Positions 1-5,749 of a DNA stretch of 25,545 nucleotides are shown here, in pieces. Position 1 is the first letter of the stretch, and each line of letters opens with the position of its first letter. Location: positions 1 through 25,545 of the forward strand of contig JANLIM010000075.1 of the NCBI GenBank assembly GCA_024654145.1. Reading direction: 5' to 3'. A model generated the notes under the pieces. It was not told the origin of the DNA and searched no databases. It worked only from the letters and a program-made list of their open reading frames with translations. The position numbers and the translations under genes are program-made. The DNA is from Candidatus Zambryskiibacteriota bacterium. GTDB lineage: Bacteria; Patescibacteriota; Minisyncoccia; Phycocordibacterales; Zambryskibacteraceae.

Positions 1-32
1 CTCGTGACCGATCCCCGGCATCTCCACCAACT

Positions 33-61
33 TTGACAAAATACCACGCAAGTGGTATATT
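33..61 (+). promoter_or_regulatory. Sigma70-type promoter with a palindrome in the spacer
   Basis: TTGACA (33-38), a 17-nt spacer and TATATT (56-61) form a near-consensus promoter about 20 nt upstream of a strong Shine-Dalgarno. The spacer and the start of the -10 box carry a perfect inverted repeat, ATACCAC (41-47) gcaa GTGGTAT (52-58), placed where a repressor would block RNA polymerase. The promoter is read directly; the operator role is inference. Confidence 0.75.
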
Positions 62-79
62 GTTTTTAGGAGGAATAGT

Positions 80-289
80 ATGGGAATCCATGTACGGATC
101 AATCCAACGAAAGACGGGCGATTCCGAGCAATCGGGCTCCACGAACACGAAGGTGAGGTGGGATTCGGAGATACGCGCGAACAGGCTTTTTACAACCTGG
201 TCGTCTACGAAATGACTTCGCGTATCTACGTTGCGGATGATCCCGCATGCGATGAGATCGTCGATCCTGAACCTGCTAAGAAATCCTGA
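80..289 (+). CDS. Small soluble protein of unknown function (69 aa)
   Basis: The ATG is preceded by AGGAGGA at good spacing and by the promoter at 33-61, and a terminator follows at 307-358, so this is a complete single-gene transcription unit. The 69-aa product is acidic and has no signal peptide or membrane segment. Its first 45 residues (a strand starting HVRI, a DGRFRA stretch, then GFGDTREQAFYNL) loosely recall the HicB-type fold, in which strands end in a GDT-x-EEA helix start. No HicA-like toxin gene lies next to it, so a toxin-antitoxin role is not supported. I do not recognise the family. Confidence 0.7.
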   Translation: MGIHVRINPTKDGRFRAIGLHEHEGEVGFGDTREQAFYNLVVYEMTSRIYVADDPACDEIVDPEPAKKS

Positions 290-306
290 GACCAAACACT
301 ATCCCA

Positions 307-358
307 AGCCGCGAGAAAACCGTGAGGAGCAACGCTCCCCGCTTCTCGCGGCTTTTCT
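307..358 (+). terminator. Intrinsic terminator of the 69-aa gene
   Basis: AGCCGCGAGAA (307-317) pairs with TTCTCGCGGCT (343-353) around an inner GGAGC/GCTCC hairpin, followed by a T-rich tract. Its 3' half (23 nt from about 338) is repeated exactly in the terminator of the next gene (653-706). Confidence 0.85.
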
Positions 359-359
359 T

Positions 360-387
360 TTGCTTTTTTATAACCAAAGAGTATTAT
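360..387 (+). promoter_or_regulatory. Candidate promoter abutting the upstream terminator
   Basis: TTGCTT (360-365), a 16-nt spacer and TATTAT (382-387) lie directly behind the T-tract of the preceding terminator and 17 nt before the start codon of the 80-aa gene. Confidence 0.5.
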
Positions 388-403
388 CACGCTTGGAGGA
401 ATG

Positions 404-646
404 ATGAAAAGTATTAGTGTGCACGACACAGAAGCGCTTAGTAGCTATTACCGCGATCACATCTATGACCCGGGCGAGGTATTTGAATGGATTCGCTGGG
501 CCGACAGGGTGATTATGAAAAATGCCCTTCTCGGCATCTTGGCAGGACTCCTCGCGCTCGCGATCTGTACTTCGCACAAAAAGCAGTGGCAACTCAAGCA
601 CTGGCTGTCTTACAAAAAGACCAGCGGTACATATATCAAACGCTGA
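404..646 (+). CDS. Small single-pass membrane protein of unknown function (80 aa)
   Basis: Two adjacent ATGs occur at 401 and 404. GGAGG ends at 399, so the second is chosen because its spacing is workable. The N-terminal half is acidic and aromatic (DPGEVFEWIRWADR). Residues about 39-57 (ALLGILAGLLALAI) form one membrane helix, followed by a basic tail ending in KKTSGTYIKR, so the tail is probably cytoplasmic and the N-terminus outside. The gene has its own candidate promoter and terminator and shares its terminator sequence with the 69-aa gene upstream, suggesting that the two belong to one small-gene neighbourhood. No family is recognised. Confidence 0.6.
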   Translation: MKSISVHDTEALSSYYRDHIYDPGEVFEWIRWADRVIMKNALLGILAGLLALAICTSHKKQWQLKHWLSYKKTSGTYIKR

Positions 647-652
647 TAACCA

Positions 653-706
653 CCGTGAGAAGCTGTGAGACGTAAGTCTCCATCCGCTTCTCGCGGCTTT
701 TCTTTT
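653..706 (+). terminator. Intrinsic terminator of the 80-aa gene
   Basis: CCGTGAGAAGC (653-663) pairs with GCTTCTCGCGG (686-696), with an inner GAGAC gtaa GTCTC hairpin and TTTTCTTTT behind. It shares its 3' arm and T-tract with the terminator at 307-358 but has a different apical hairpin. Confidence 0.85.
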
Positions 707-719
707 ATAAAAAGAGTGA

Positions 720-741
720 GCGGGCTTCCGTAGAAGCCCGC
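720..741 (-). terminator. Terminator downstream of the secreted protein gene
   Basis: GCGGGCTTC (720-728) CGTA GAAGCCCGC (733-741) is a perfect 9-bp stem lying 15 nt past the stop of the minus-strand gene at 757. T-rich sequence is present on both sides, so it could act in both directions. Confidence 0.75.
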
Positions 742-756
742 TTTTGAGCGTTAGCG

Positions 757-1368
757 CTATTGCTGTCGGTAGAACCCAAGCCCGGCCGGATGCGCGAGGC
801 GCAGACGGTCGACTCCGTGGTATCCACCATAGGGATCGTTGTAGACCTCCTGGATTGTCGCGTAGACGTTCCAAATCCGACGCCCTTGCCACGGATCGGG
901 AGTGGTGGTAAGTGGACCCACGTACACGATCTTCACGAAGTACGTGTAGTGATGGTACTCACCATCGTTTCCGGGATAGTCACCCTCGACATGGTTGGTT
1001 GTCCAGCCGAGGGAGGAACCAGAGACCTGTCTCGTTTTGGAATCGAGTCCGCGATCGAGCTTGCCGTCGAAGTTGCAGTCGACGTTGGCGAGCCACTCGC
1101 TCGACCACTTCATCTGCAGGCTGTCGTTGACGTAGTCCCCAGTCTGTCCCCAGTACTTGCCGTCGAGCTTGCGGTCGACGGAGTCGTACGTGCCATTGAA
1201 CATCTGCGCCTGGTAGTTGTACCCGAACTCGTCATAGCCGGGTCTGATGACGACACCTGCCGAGTCCGTGATGAGGCCTGAGCTGATCTTCACGCACGGC
1301 TGCGCTCGTGCAGCCGTCGGAATGGAAAGAGCGAGAAACACGAACGCGCACACAAAGAACTTTTTCAC
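757..1368 (-). CDS. Secreted protein of unknown function (203 aa)
   Basis: The start is a GTG at 1368 preceded by TTGGAGG at ideal spacing and by a promoter at 1402-1430. The reading frame stays open further upstream, but that extension would run through the promoter. Residues 1-23 are a classic signal peptide: basic KK, a hydrophobic core (FVCAFVFLALSI), then a TAARAQ cleavage region. The mature part is rich in W, Y, G and D (for example KLDGKYWGQTGDY, DCNFDGKLDRG, HHYTYFVKIVYVG), as in extracellular beta-rich proteins. It has two cysteines, close to the N-terminus and mid-protein. DxNxDGxLD resembles a calcium-binding loop of dockerin or EF-hand type, but only one copy is seen. I do not recognise the family. 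Confidence 0.75.
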   Translation of the reverse strand: MKKFFVCAFVFLALSIPTAARAQPCVKISSGLITDSAGVVIRPGYDEFGYNYQAQMFNGTYDSVDRKLDGKYWGQTGDYVNDSLQMKWSSEWLANVDCNFDGKLDRGLDSKTRQVSGSSLGWTTNHVEGDYPGNDGEYHHYTYFVKIVYVGPLTTTPDPWQGRRIWNVYATIQEVYNDPYGGYHGVDRLRLAHPAGLGFYRQQ

Positions 1369-1401
1369 ACAACCTCCAATTTGTTGAGCCTGAACAAAAT
1401 A

Positions 1402-1430
1402 TTTATAACATTTTTTTAGAAAAATTACAA
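1402..1430 (-). promoter_or_regulatory. Promoter of the secreted protein gene
   Basis: On the minus strand TTGTAA (1430-1425), a 17-nt spacer and TATAAA (1407-1402) precede the GTG start by about 34 nt, in AT-rich DNA between two divergent genes. Confidence 0.7.
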
Positions 1431-1495
1431 CGCTTCGCCAACAGCGAGCATAAGTTGTACTGTAAGGGACAAGCCCAGGAGTAGTCTTAAGTTCT

Positions 1496-2800
1496 ATGAA
1501 GACCTTTTTTTTCCACAAAACCATAACATTCCTAGCCATCTTCGCAGTTGTTACAATCATCTTCATATTGGCGAGTCTTTTTACCTCTCTGACGGAACCA
1601 CCGCTGAAAGTACACTCCACGGATAGAGTGTTAATCGGTACTCCAAAGTTTCAAAGCACGGTCGAGAGCATTACTCGTTCCCCCTCTCTCCCTATCGAGA
1701 CCCCTATTATTATCTTCGACGATGGCACTAAGTTTCTCGAAGACCTACTCATAGAAATATCTGGGGCAAAAGATTCAGTCACTATCACAAACTACATCTT
1801 CCACGAAGGTGTGATGACAAACTCAATCTTCGACGCTCTTATAAAAAAGGCTGAGGAGGGGGTGGCAATAAGAATCTTGTTAGACGCTTATGGAGGTCGC
1901 AAGGCTCCTGAGGAAAAACTAGAGGCTTTAAGAGAAGCTGGTGCCAAGACAGCCATCTTTCGTCCCATCAGAGTTCGCACCCTCACTCGCGCCCACCGCA
2001 GAACTCACATGAGAACCATAGTCATAGACGGACACATCGCCTATACCGGCGGTCTGGCTTTTGAAGACAGCTGGCTCGGCGATGGGACAGAGAAGGATCA
2101 TTGGCGCGACACCATGTTTAAATACGACGGAGCCATGGCTAGGGCTACTCAAGACCAATTCAACAGTCTTTGGCGCCAGACCGATGGCGAGATTCTTACT
2201 GGCGAGGCTTTTTATCCCTCGGCGTATACCACGAACCCTCCTAGAGATGAATCGTATTTTGTCTCCCTTTTTCACATCCCGGCTCCGGATGTTTCTGCCG
2301 ATCTTCTCGACATCATTTGGCTCACTATCAGCGGGGCCGAAAGCCACATCCTTCTCTCCACTCCCTATCTCACTCCTCCACCAGAAATTGTCGAGGCTCT
2401 AACGGAGGCCGTCAGGAGAGGAGTGGAAGTAGAGATAATCGTACCCGGCACTTATACAGACAGTAAACTTATCCAGTCTGCCACTCGCTCGTACTATGAA
2501 AAGTTACTTGAAGCAGGAATAAGGATATTCGAATACGAGCCGGGCCGTTTCCACGAGAAGTCGCTAACTGTAGATGGTCGCTGGTCCCTGATCGGCTCAG
2601 CCAATATGGACAACCGTTCGGCTTCACTTAATGTTGAAAATATTTTCGGTATAGAAGATCAGGAGTTTGCCTTAGCCCTTGAAGAACAATTTGAAGAAAA
2701 CAAATCAAGATCAAAAGAATTATTGAAGGCTGATTGGCACCCCAACCTCTTCAAACAAAGTTACTACCAAATAGTCTCACTCTTTGCCAAGCAGTTTTAG
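1496..2800 (+). CDS. Membrane-anchored phospholipase D / cardiolipin synthase-like protein
   Basis: The protein has 434 aa. Residues about 9-31 form an N-terminal membrane helix, followed by two PLD-type domains. The second catalytic motif is canonical (H353-x-K355-x4-D360, followed by GSANMDNRS). The first reads H171-M-R-T-I-V-I-D178, so arginine replaces the usual lysine. Cardiolipin synthases join two phosphatidylglycerols at the membrane through a phosphohistidine intermediate; the motif spacing, the two-domain layout and the GG/GS pairs after each motif fit that family. Length is slightly below typical Cls (about 480 aa), with one membrane helix rather than two. It is transcribed away from the secreted protein gene. 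Another phosphodiester-transfer activity is possible given the altered motif. Confidence 0.85.
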   Translation: MKTFFFHKTITFLAIFAVVTIIFILASLFTSLTEPPLKVHSTDRVLIGTPKFQSTVESITRSPSLPIETPIIIFDDGTKFLEDLLIEISGAKDSVTITNYIFHEGVMTNSIFDALIKKAEEGVAIRILLDAYGGRKAPEEKLEALREAGAKTAIFRPIRVRTLTRAHRRTHMRTIVIDGHIAYTGGLAFEDSWLGDGTEKDHWRDTMFKYDGAMARATQDQFNSLWRQTDGEILTGEAFYPSAYTTNPPRDESYFVSLFHIPAPDVSADLLDIIWLTISGAESHILLSTPYLTPPPEIVEALTEAVRRGVEVEIIVPGTYTDSKLIQSATRSYYEKLLEAGIRIFEYEPGRFHEKSLTVDGRWSLIGSANMDNRSASLNVENIFGIEDQEFALALEEQFEENKSRSKELLKADWHPNLFKQSYYQIVSLFAKQF

Positions 2801-2810
2801 TTTCAAATGC

Positions 2811-3266
2811 TCACTTCCTGTCTATCTTTCGGGCAAGTTCGAGCAAAAGTTCATTCTGATTTTCCAAATGAGCAATAATAACTTCTACCTCTTGCTCTGA
2901 TTTTTTATTAATCTCATAGTCTGCCTGAGCGCGCTGTTCGGCAAACTTACCCTCGAGGTTCTGCCCGACCATTACCAAAGGCAAGAGGATAAGCTGAATG
3001 ACGTTGGATGCAAAGAGCCATATAACGAAAGCCGGTGCGGGGTCGAAACGTAATTCAATCGGAGCCCAAAGATTCCAAAGAAGCCATCCAACTGTCCAAA
3101 AAGTAAGGATAAAAAAGAAGCCCATAGTACCCACAGCTCTGGTAACTATAAGAGCGAATCTTTCTAATGTAGAAAAAAATACTTCTGCCTCTTTTCTCGT
3201 GACTTTGACCTGCACTCTGTTTTGCTTCAGCTCAGAAAGAGGTAGAGGGTTATGTTTGTATTCCAT
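2811..3266 (-). CDS. DUF1003 family membrane protein
   Basis: The protein has 151 aa with two membrane helices (about residues 38-65 and 80-102) separated by the signature RFDPAPAFVIWLFASN. A QN-rich turn follows (VMVGQNLEGK), then a charged, probably coiled-coil cytoplasmic tail containing DYEINKKSEQEVEVI. This arrangement, with FDPxPF and QNR/DYExNxKxE blocks, is the hallmark of DUF1003, whose function is unknown. The gene converges on the PLD-like gene (10-nt gap). Its first codons overlap the -35 box of the divergent infC promoter, so transcription of the two may interfere. Confidence 0.85.
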   Translation of the reverse strand: MEYKHNPLPLSELKQNRVQVKVTRKEAEVFFSTLERFALIVTRAVGTMGFFFILTFWTVGWLLWNLWAPIELRFDPAPAFVIWLFASNVIQLILLPLVMVGQNLEGKFAEQRAQADYEINKKSEQEVEVIIAHLENQNELLLELARKIDRK

Positions 3267-3284
3267 GTGTTATTAGCATATAAT
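3256..3284 (+). promoter_or_regulatory. Promoter of the infC operon
   Basis: TTGTAT (3256-3261), a 17-nt spacer and a perfect TATAAT (3279-3284) predict a transcript start near 3291, leaving only about 22 nt of leader before infC. The -35 box lies inside the 5' end of the divergent DUF1003 gene. Confidence 0.8.
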
Positions 3285-3312
3285 AAAGCCAACAATAAGT
3301 TATACACAGAAT

Positions 3313-3816
3313 TTGTCTCAACCCCGTATTAATCAACAGATTAAAGCCTCAGAAGTCCGTGTAATCGGATCCAAGGGCGAAAATCTAGGTGTCCTCACTC
3401 TCCAAGAGGCTCTCAAAGCAGCCGATGAGCTCGAACTTGATCTTATCGAGATCTCTCCGAACGCCAACCCTCCTGTCGCTAAAATTGCCGATGTTGGAAA
3501 GTTCCTCTACGAAGAGAACAAGAAAGCCAAAACTTCCAAAAAATCCCACTCTGTCGAGATTAAAACAGTCCAAATCAAGCTCGGCACAGGCGACCATGAC
3601 CTCTCACTCAAAGCTAAAAAGACTTCTGAATGGCTTGCCGAGGGCAACAGAGTCAAAGTTGACCTCTTCCTCCCTGGCCGAGCCAAGTATCTGGATGAGA
3701 AGTTCCTCAAAGAGCGCATCGAACGCATGCTTAAGCTAGTCTCCGTCGACTATAAAGTCGCTACTCCTGCTACCAAAAGCCCCAAAGGCATGAGCGTCCT
3801 CATAGAACGAGCTTAG
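3313..3816 (+). CDS. infC: Translation initiation factor IF-3
   Basis: The protein has 167 aa, near the usual IF3 length. The N-terminal domain carries VRVIGSKGENLGVL and ALKAADELELDLIEISPNANPPVAKI; the C-terminal domain carries KLGTGDHDLSLKAKKTSEWLAEGNRVKVDLFLPGR. IF3 binds the 30S subunit and checks the initiator tRNA and start codon. No ATG is available upstream; the first start in frame is TTG at 3313, without an obvious Shine-Dalgarno. Rare start codons in infC are the known basis of IF3 autoregulation (AUU in E. coli), so this TTG may serve the same purpose. It is first in an operon with rpmI and rplT. Confidence 0.95.
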   Translation: MSQPRINQQIKASEVRVIGSKGENLGVLTLQEALKAADELELDLIEISPNANPPVAKIADVGKFLYEENKKAKTSKKSHSVEIKTVQIKLGTGDHDLSLKAKKTSEWLAEGNRVKVDLFLPGRAKYLDEKFLKERIERMLKLVSVDYKVATPATKSPKGMSVLIERA

Positions 3817-3865
3817 GCTCCCAAGCTAGACAAATCCCGGCAAATAGGTAATATAGAGAGCCATT

Positions 3866-4063
3866 ATGGCGATGAAAACAAACAAGTCTTTCAGCAAGCG
3901 CTTAAAGCTTACCAAGAGCGGCAAGCTTCTTAACCGCAAATCAGGACGGAACCATTTCAATGCCAAAGACCGCAGGCCTTCTAAATCTGCGAAGAACAAA
4001 TTAAGGGAATTCCATATCACCAACAAATCCGGTTCCCGCTTCCTTGTGAATATCAAAAGCTAG
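3866..4063 (+). CDS. rpmI: Ribosomal protein bL35
   Basis: A 65-aa very basic protein with the L35 pattern: MKTNKSFSKRLKLTKSGKL near the start, then NHFNAKDRRPSKSAKNKLR. It is a late-assembling component of the 50S subunit. It sits 49 nt after infC and 32 nt before rplT in the standard infC-rpmI-rplT order, which supports both identity and operon structure. Confidence 0.95.
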   Translation: MAMKTNKSFSKRLKLTKSGKLLNRKSGRNHFNAKDRRPSKSAKNKLREFHITNKSGSRFLVNIKS

Positions 4064-4095
4064 TCCATAGCATCTAGAACCTAACACCTAATCCA

Positions 4096-4440
4096 ATGAC
4101 AAGAGTTAAAAAAGGCGTAAATGCATTAAAGAGCCGCAGAAACCTTCTCAGCAAAGTGAAGGGTTACAGACATGGTCGTGGTACCAAAGAGCGCCAAGCA
4201 AACGAAGCCATCTTCCATGCAGGTACATACTCCTTCGCTCATCGCAAAGACAAGAAGGGTGACTTCCGTCGCCTTTGGAACGTCCGTATGTCTGCGATTC
4301 TCAAAGAAAACGGCGTTTCCTACTCCAAGTTCATCCCAATGCTAAAGCGAGCTAATATCGCTCTCGATAGAAAGATCCTCGCCGAGCTTGCCGAAAACCA
4401 TCCCAAGACTTTTATAAAAATTCTCGAAACGGTTAAGTAA
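4096..4440 (+). CDS. rplT: Ribosomal protein bL20
   Basis: The protein has 114 aa, the normal bL20 length. It starts MTRVKKGVNALKSRRNLLSK and contains GYRHGRGTKERQANEA and FRRLWNVRMSAILKENGVSYSKFI. The long basic N-terminal helix enters 23S rRNA early in 50S assembly; the C-terminal globular domain is the part that represses this operon in other bacteria. A GC-rich terminator follows directly. Confidence 0.96.
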   Translation: MTRVKKGVNALKSRRNLLSKVKGYRHGRGTKERQANEAIFHAGTYSFAHRKDKKGDFRRLWNVRMSAILKENGVSYSKFIPMLKRANIALDRKILAELAENHPKTFIKILETVK

Positions 4441-4460
4441 ACAAAACAACAAGAAGAAGG

Positions 4461-4486
4461 AACGGCCCGCCGAAAAGCGGGCCGTT
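4461..4486. terminator. Bidirectional terminator between convergent genes
   Basis: AACGGCCCGC (4461-4470) CGAAAA GCGGGCCGTT (4477-4486) ends the infC operon on + and the 4497-4994 gene on -. T-rich or A-rich flanks on both sides suit both directions. Confidence 0.85.
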
Positions 4487-4496
4487 TGCGTTATGC

Positions 4497-4994
4497 CTAA
4501 ATCAGCGGGATGTGGACTTCCGGGCGTTGCTCCGACAGCGCCTTCATCACCCTTTCCTGCCAAATTTTCCATTCAGGCAGGACAAGGCCGCGCTCGTCCT
4601 CGAGGAGAAATTGAACAATTTCAGAGATTGGTACCGCCCATTTCTGAGCATTATGCTCTCGGCGGTACGCCTCGTAATCTTCGGCAAGGATACGCCTGTA
4701 GTTATGGCTCAGGAAGTCCTGGACACCTCCACTGATCTGGATTCCAGCGAAGCTGTCGCCACCGGACGCGAAGTCCTTTTCATACATTTTCTGGATAACG
4801 TCGATACCCCTCATGATCGCGGGGCCGGCGCTCCAGCTGGTAAAGGTAGTACAGGGAGGTTCCCCACACAAGACATCGAGAACATCAGCTTCCTGCCAAT
4901 AAAAGCAAAGCGGCGCATCTTGCGGCATCATCTGCCGGCACATTTCAAGCAATCCTTGCGGGTGCTGCGTTTCGGACCCTGTTTCAAACTCCAC
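4497..4994 (-). CDS. Protein of unknown function (165 aa)
   Basis: A GTG start at 4994 follows AAGGAGG at 5-nt spacing, one of the best ribosome binding sites in the window; this decides the strand against an equally long antisense frame. The protein is soluble, acidic and aromatic, with five cysteines in its first half (residues 19, 30, 43, 48) but no CxxC zinc pattern. The C-terminal half (about 95-155) looks helical: DFLSHNYRRILAEDYEAYRR, then EIVQFLLEDERGLVLPEWKIW. I recognise no family. It is a single-gene unit that shares its terminator with rplT. Confidence 0.65.
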   Translation of the reverse strand: MEFETGSETQHPQGLLEMCRQMMPQDAPLCFYWQEADVLDVLCGEPPCTTFTSWSAGPAIMRGIDVIQKMYEKDFASGGDSFAGIQISGGVQDFLSHNYRRILAEDYEAYRREHNAQKWAVPISEIVQFLLEDERGLVLPEWKIWQERVMKALSEQRPEVHIPLI

Positions 4995-5065
4995 TCACCC
5001 CTCCTTAGTTAGAGAACTGTCTAGATTCTTATTATAGCAGAATAACCAAAATACCCAAAAACTTC

Positions 5066-5092
5066 CCACTTGGCGGTTTCACCGCCAAGTGG
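5066..5092. repeat. REP-like hairpin, copy 1
   Basis: CCACTTGGCGG (5066-5076) TTTCA CCGCCAAGTGG (5082-5092) is a perfect 11-bp stem. The next three bases TTA (5093-5095) are the complement of the transposase TAA stop, so the hairpin starts immediately after the gene. Confidence 0.9.
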
Positions 5093-5710
5093 TTAGGATT
5101 CAAGTTCCTTTTCTAATTCCTTCCGTTTCAATATATCTTTCAAAGAAGCCCTGGCGAAACTTTGATACTCTTTTGGGTTTCTAAATTGCCCTAGGACTAT
5201 TTCCGGACTACATATACAGTCATTTTCATCTCCAATGTATTCCTCCCAACTAGATTTACTTAATTTATATGGTTCTCCCTTAAACCTATTATTCAAGTTT
5301 ACGTATGCACTTACATGGCGAAGATACGAATCATTATCAATATGTTTTGATTTAAATACTCCTTGAAATAAGGCTCCACTCCTTCTGTGCTTATTATTAA
5401 AATACCAAGTGTAACCACCCAGCCTTTTCATGAATTCACTGATTCCATTTTCCGTAAGTTGCCTAAGAATAAAATGGAAATGGTTTGGGTTAATACAGTA
5501 ACAGATAATTTCTACCAACTTATCTCTTTTGTTTTTTGTTTTATCAAAAGAATTTTCAAAAATACTTCCTATGGGCTCTACGGAGTTAAACTCTTTAATA
5601 CTTTGGAAAAATCTCTCCAAGTCCTCATGATCTTGAAATATGGAGCGCTTGTCTACGCCTCTGTTATAAATATGATAGTACTCTCCTTCCACGAAAGGCA
5701 CTTTTCTCAT
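5093..5710 (-). CDS. REP-associated tyrosine transposase (Y1_Tnp / IS200-like)
   Basis: The protein has 205 aa. Residues 9-18 (GEYYHIYNRG) are the usual start of the family. H77-F-H79 in NPNHFHFIL is the HUH metal-binding motif. Tyr103 in YTWYFNNKHRRSGALFQG is the probable catalytic tyrosine that forms a 5'-phosphotyrosine link to single-stranded DNA. The CDS appears intact and of normal length. Base composition is more AT-rich than its neighbours. There is no Shine-Dalgarno before the ATG. The gene sits between two REP-like hairpins, the expected substrates. Its function as an active enzyme is inferred. Confidence 0.9.
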   Translation of the reverse strand: MRKVPFVEGEYYHIYNRGVDKRSIFQDHEDLERFFQSIKEFNSVEPIGSIFENSFDKTKNKRDKLVEIICYCINPNHFHFILRQLTENGISEFMKRLGGYTWYFNNKHRRSGALFQGVFKSKHIDNDSYLRHVSAYVNLNNRFKGEPYKLSKSSWEEYIGDENDCICSPEIVLGQFRNPKEYQSFARASLKDILKRKELEKELES

Positions 5711-5722
5711 AAACTTAGTTTA

Positions 5723-5749
5723 CCACTTGGCGGTTTCACCGCCAAGTGG
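5723..5749. repeat. REP-like hairpin, copy 2
   Basis: Identical to copy 1 over 27 nt (stem CCACTTGGCGG, loop TTTCA) and in the adjoining TTA (5750-5752), which here is the complement of the TAA stop of the upstream nuclease gene. It may also serve as that gene's terminator. Confidence 0.9.

Larger units (their letters stand above)
5066..5749 (-). mobile_element. RAYT transposase gene bracketed by two identical REP-like hairpins
   Basis: A Y1/HUH transposase gene (5093-5710) lies between two identical 27-nt hairpins (5066-5092, 5723-5749) in the same orientation. This is the organisation of REP-associated tyrosine transposases, which are thought to process REP hairpins as single strands. No target-site duplication is expected for this class. 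The outer boundary is inferred from the repeats. Confidence 0.7.

Noticed and set aside
368..892. 174-aa open frame on the minus strand
   Set aside because: It runs through two terminators and the 80-aa gene with its strong ribosome binding site, and its sequence is basic and without family features.
760..1281. 173-aa open frame on the plus strand
   Set aside because: It is antisense to the secreted protein gene, which has a signal peptide, a Shine-Dalgarno and a promoter.
4512..5012. 166-aa open frame on the plus strand
   Set aside because: It is antisense to the 4497-4994 gene, which has AAGGAGG five bases before its start; the plus frame has no ribosome binding site.
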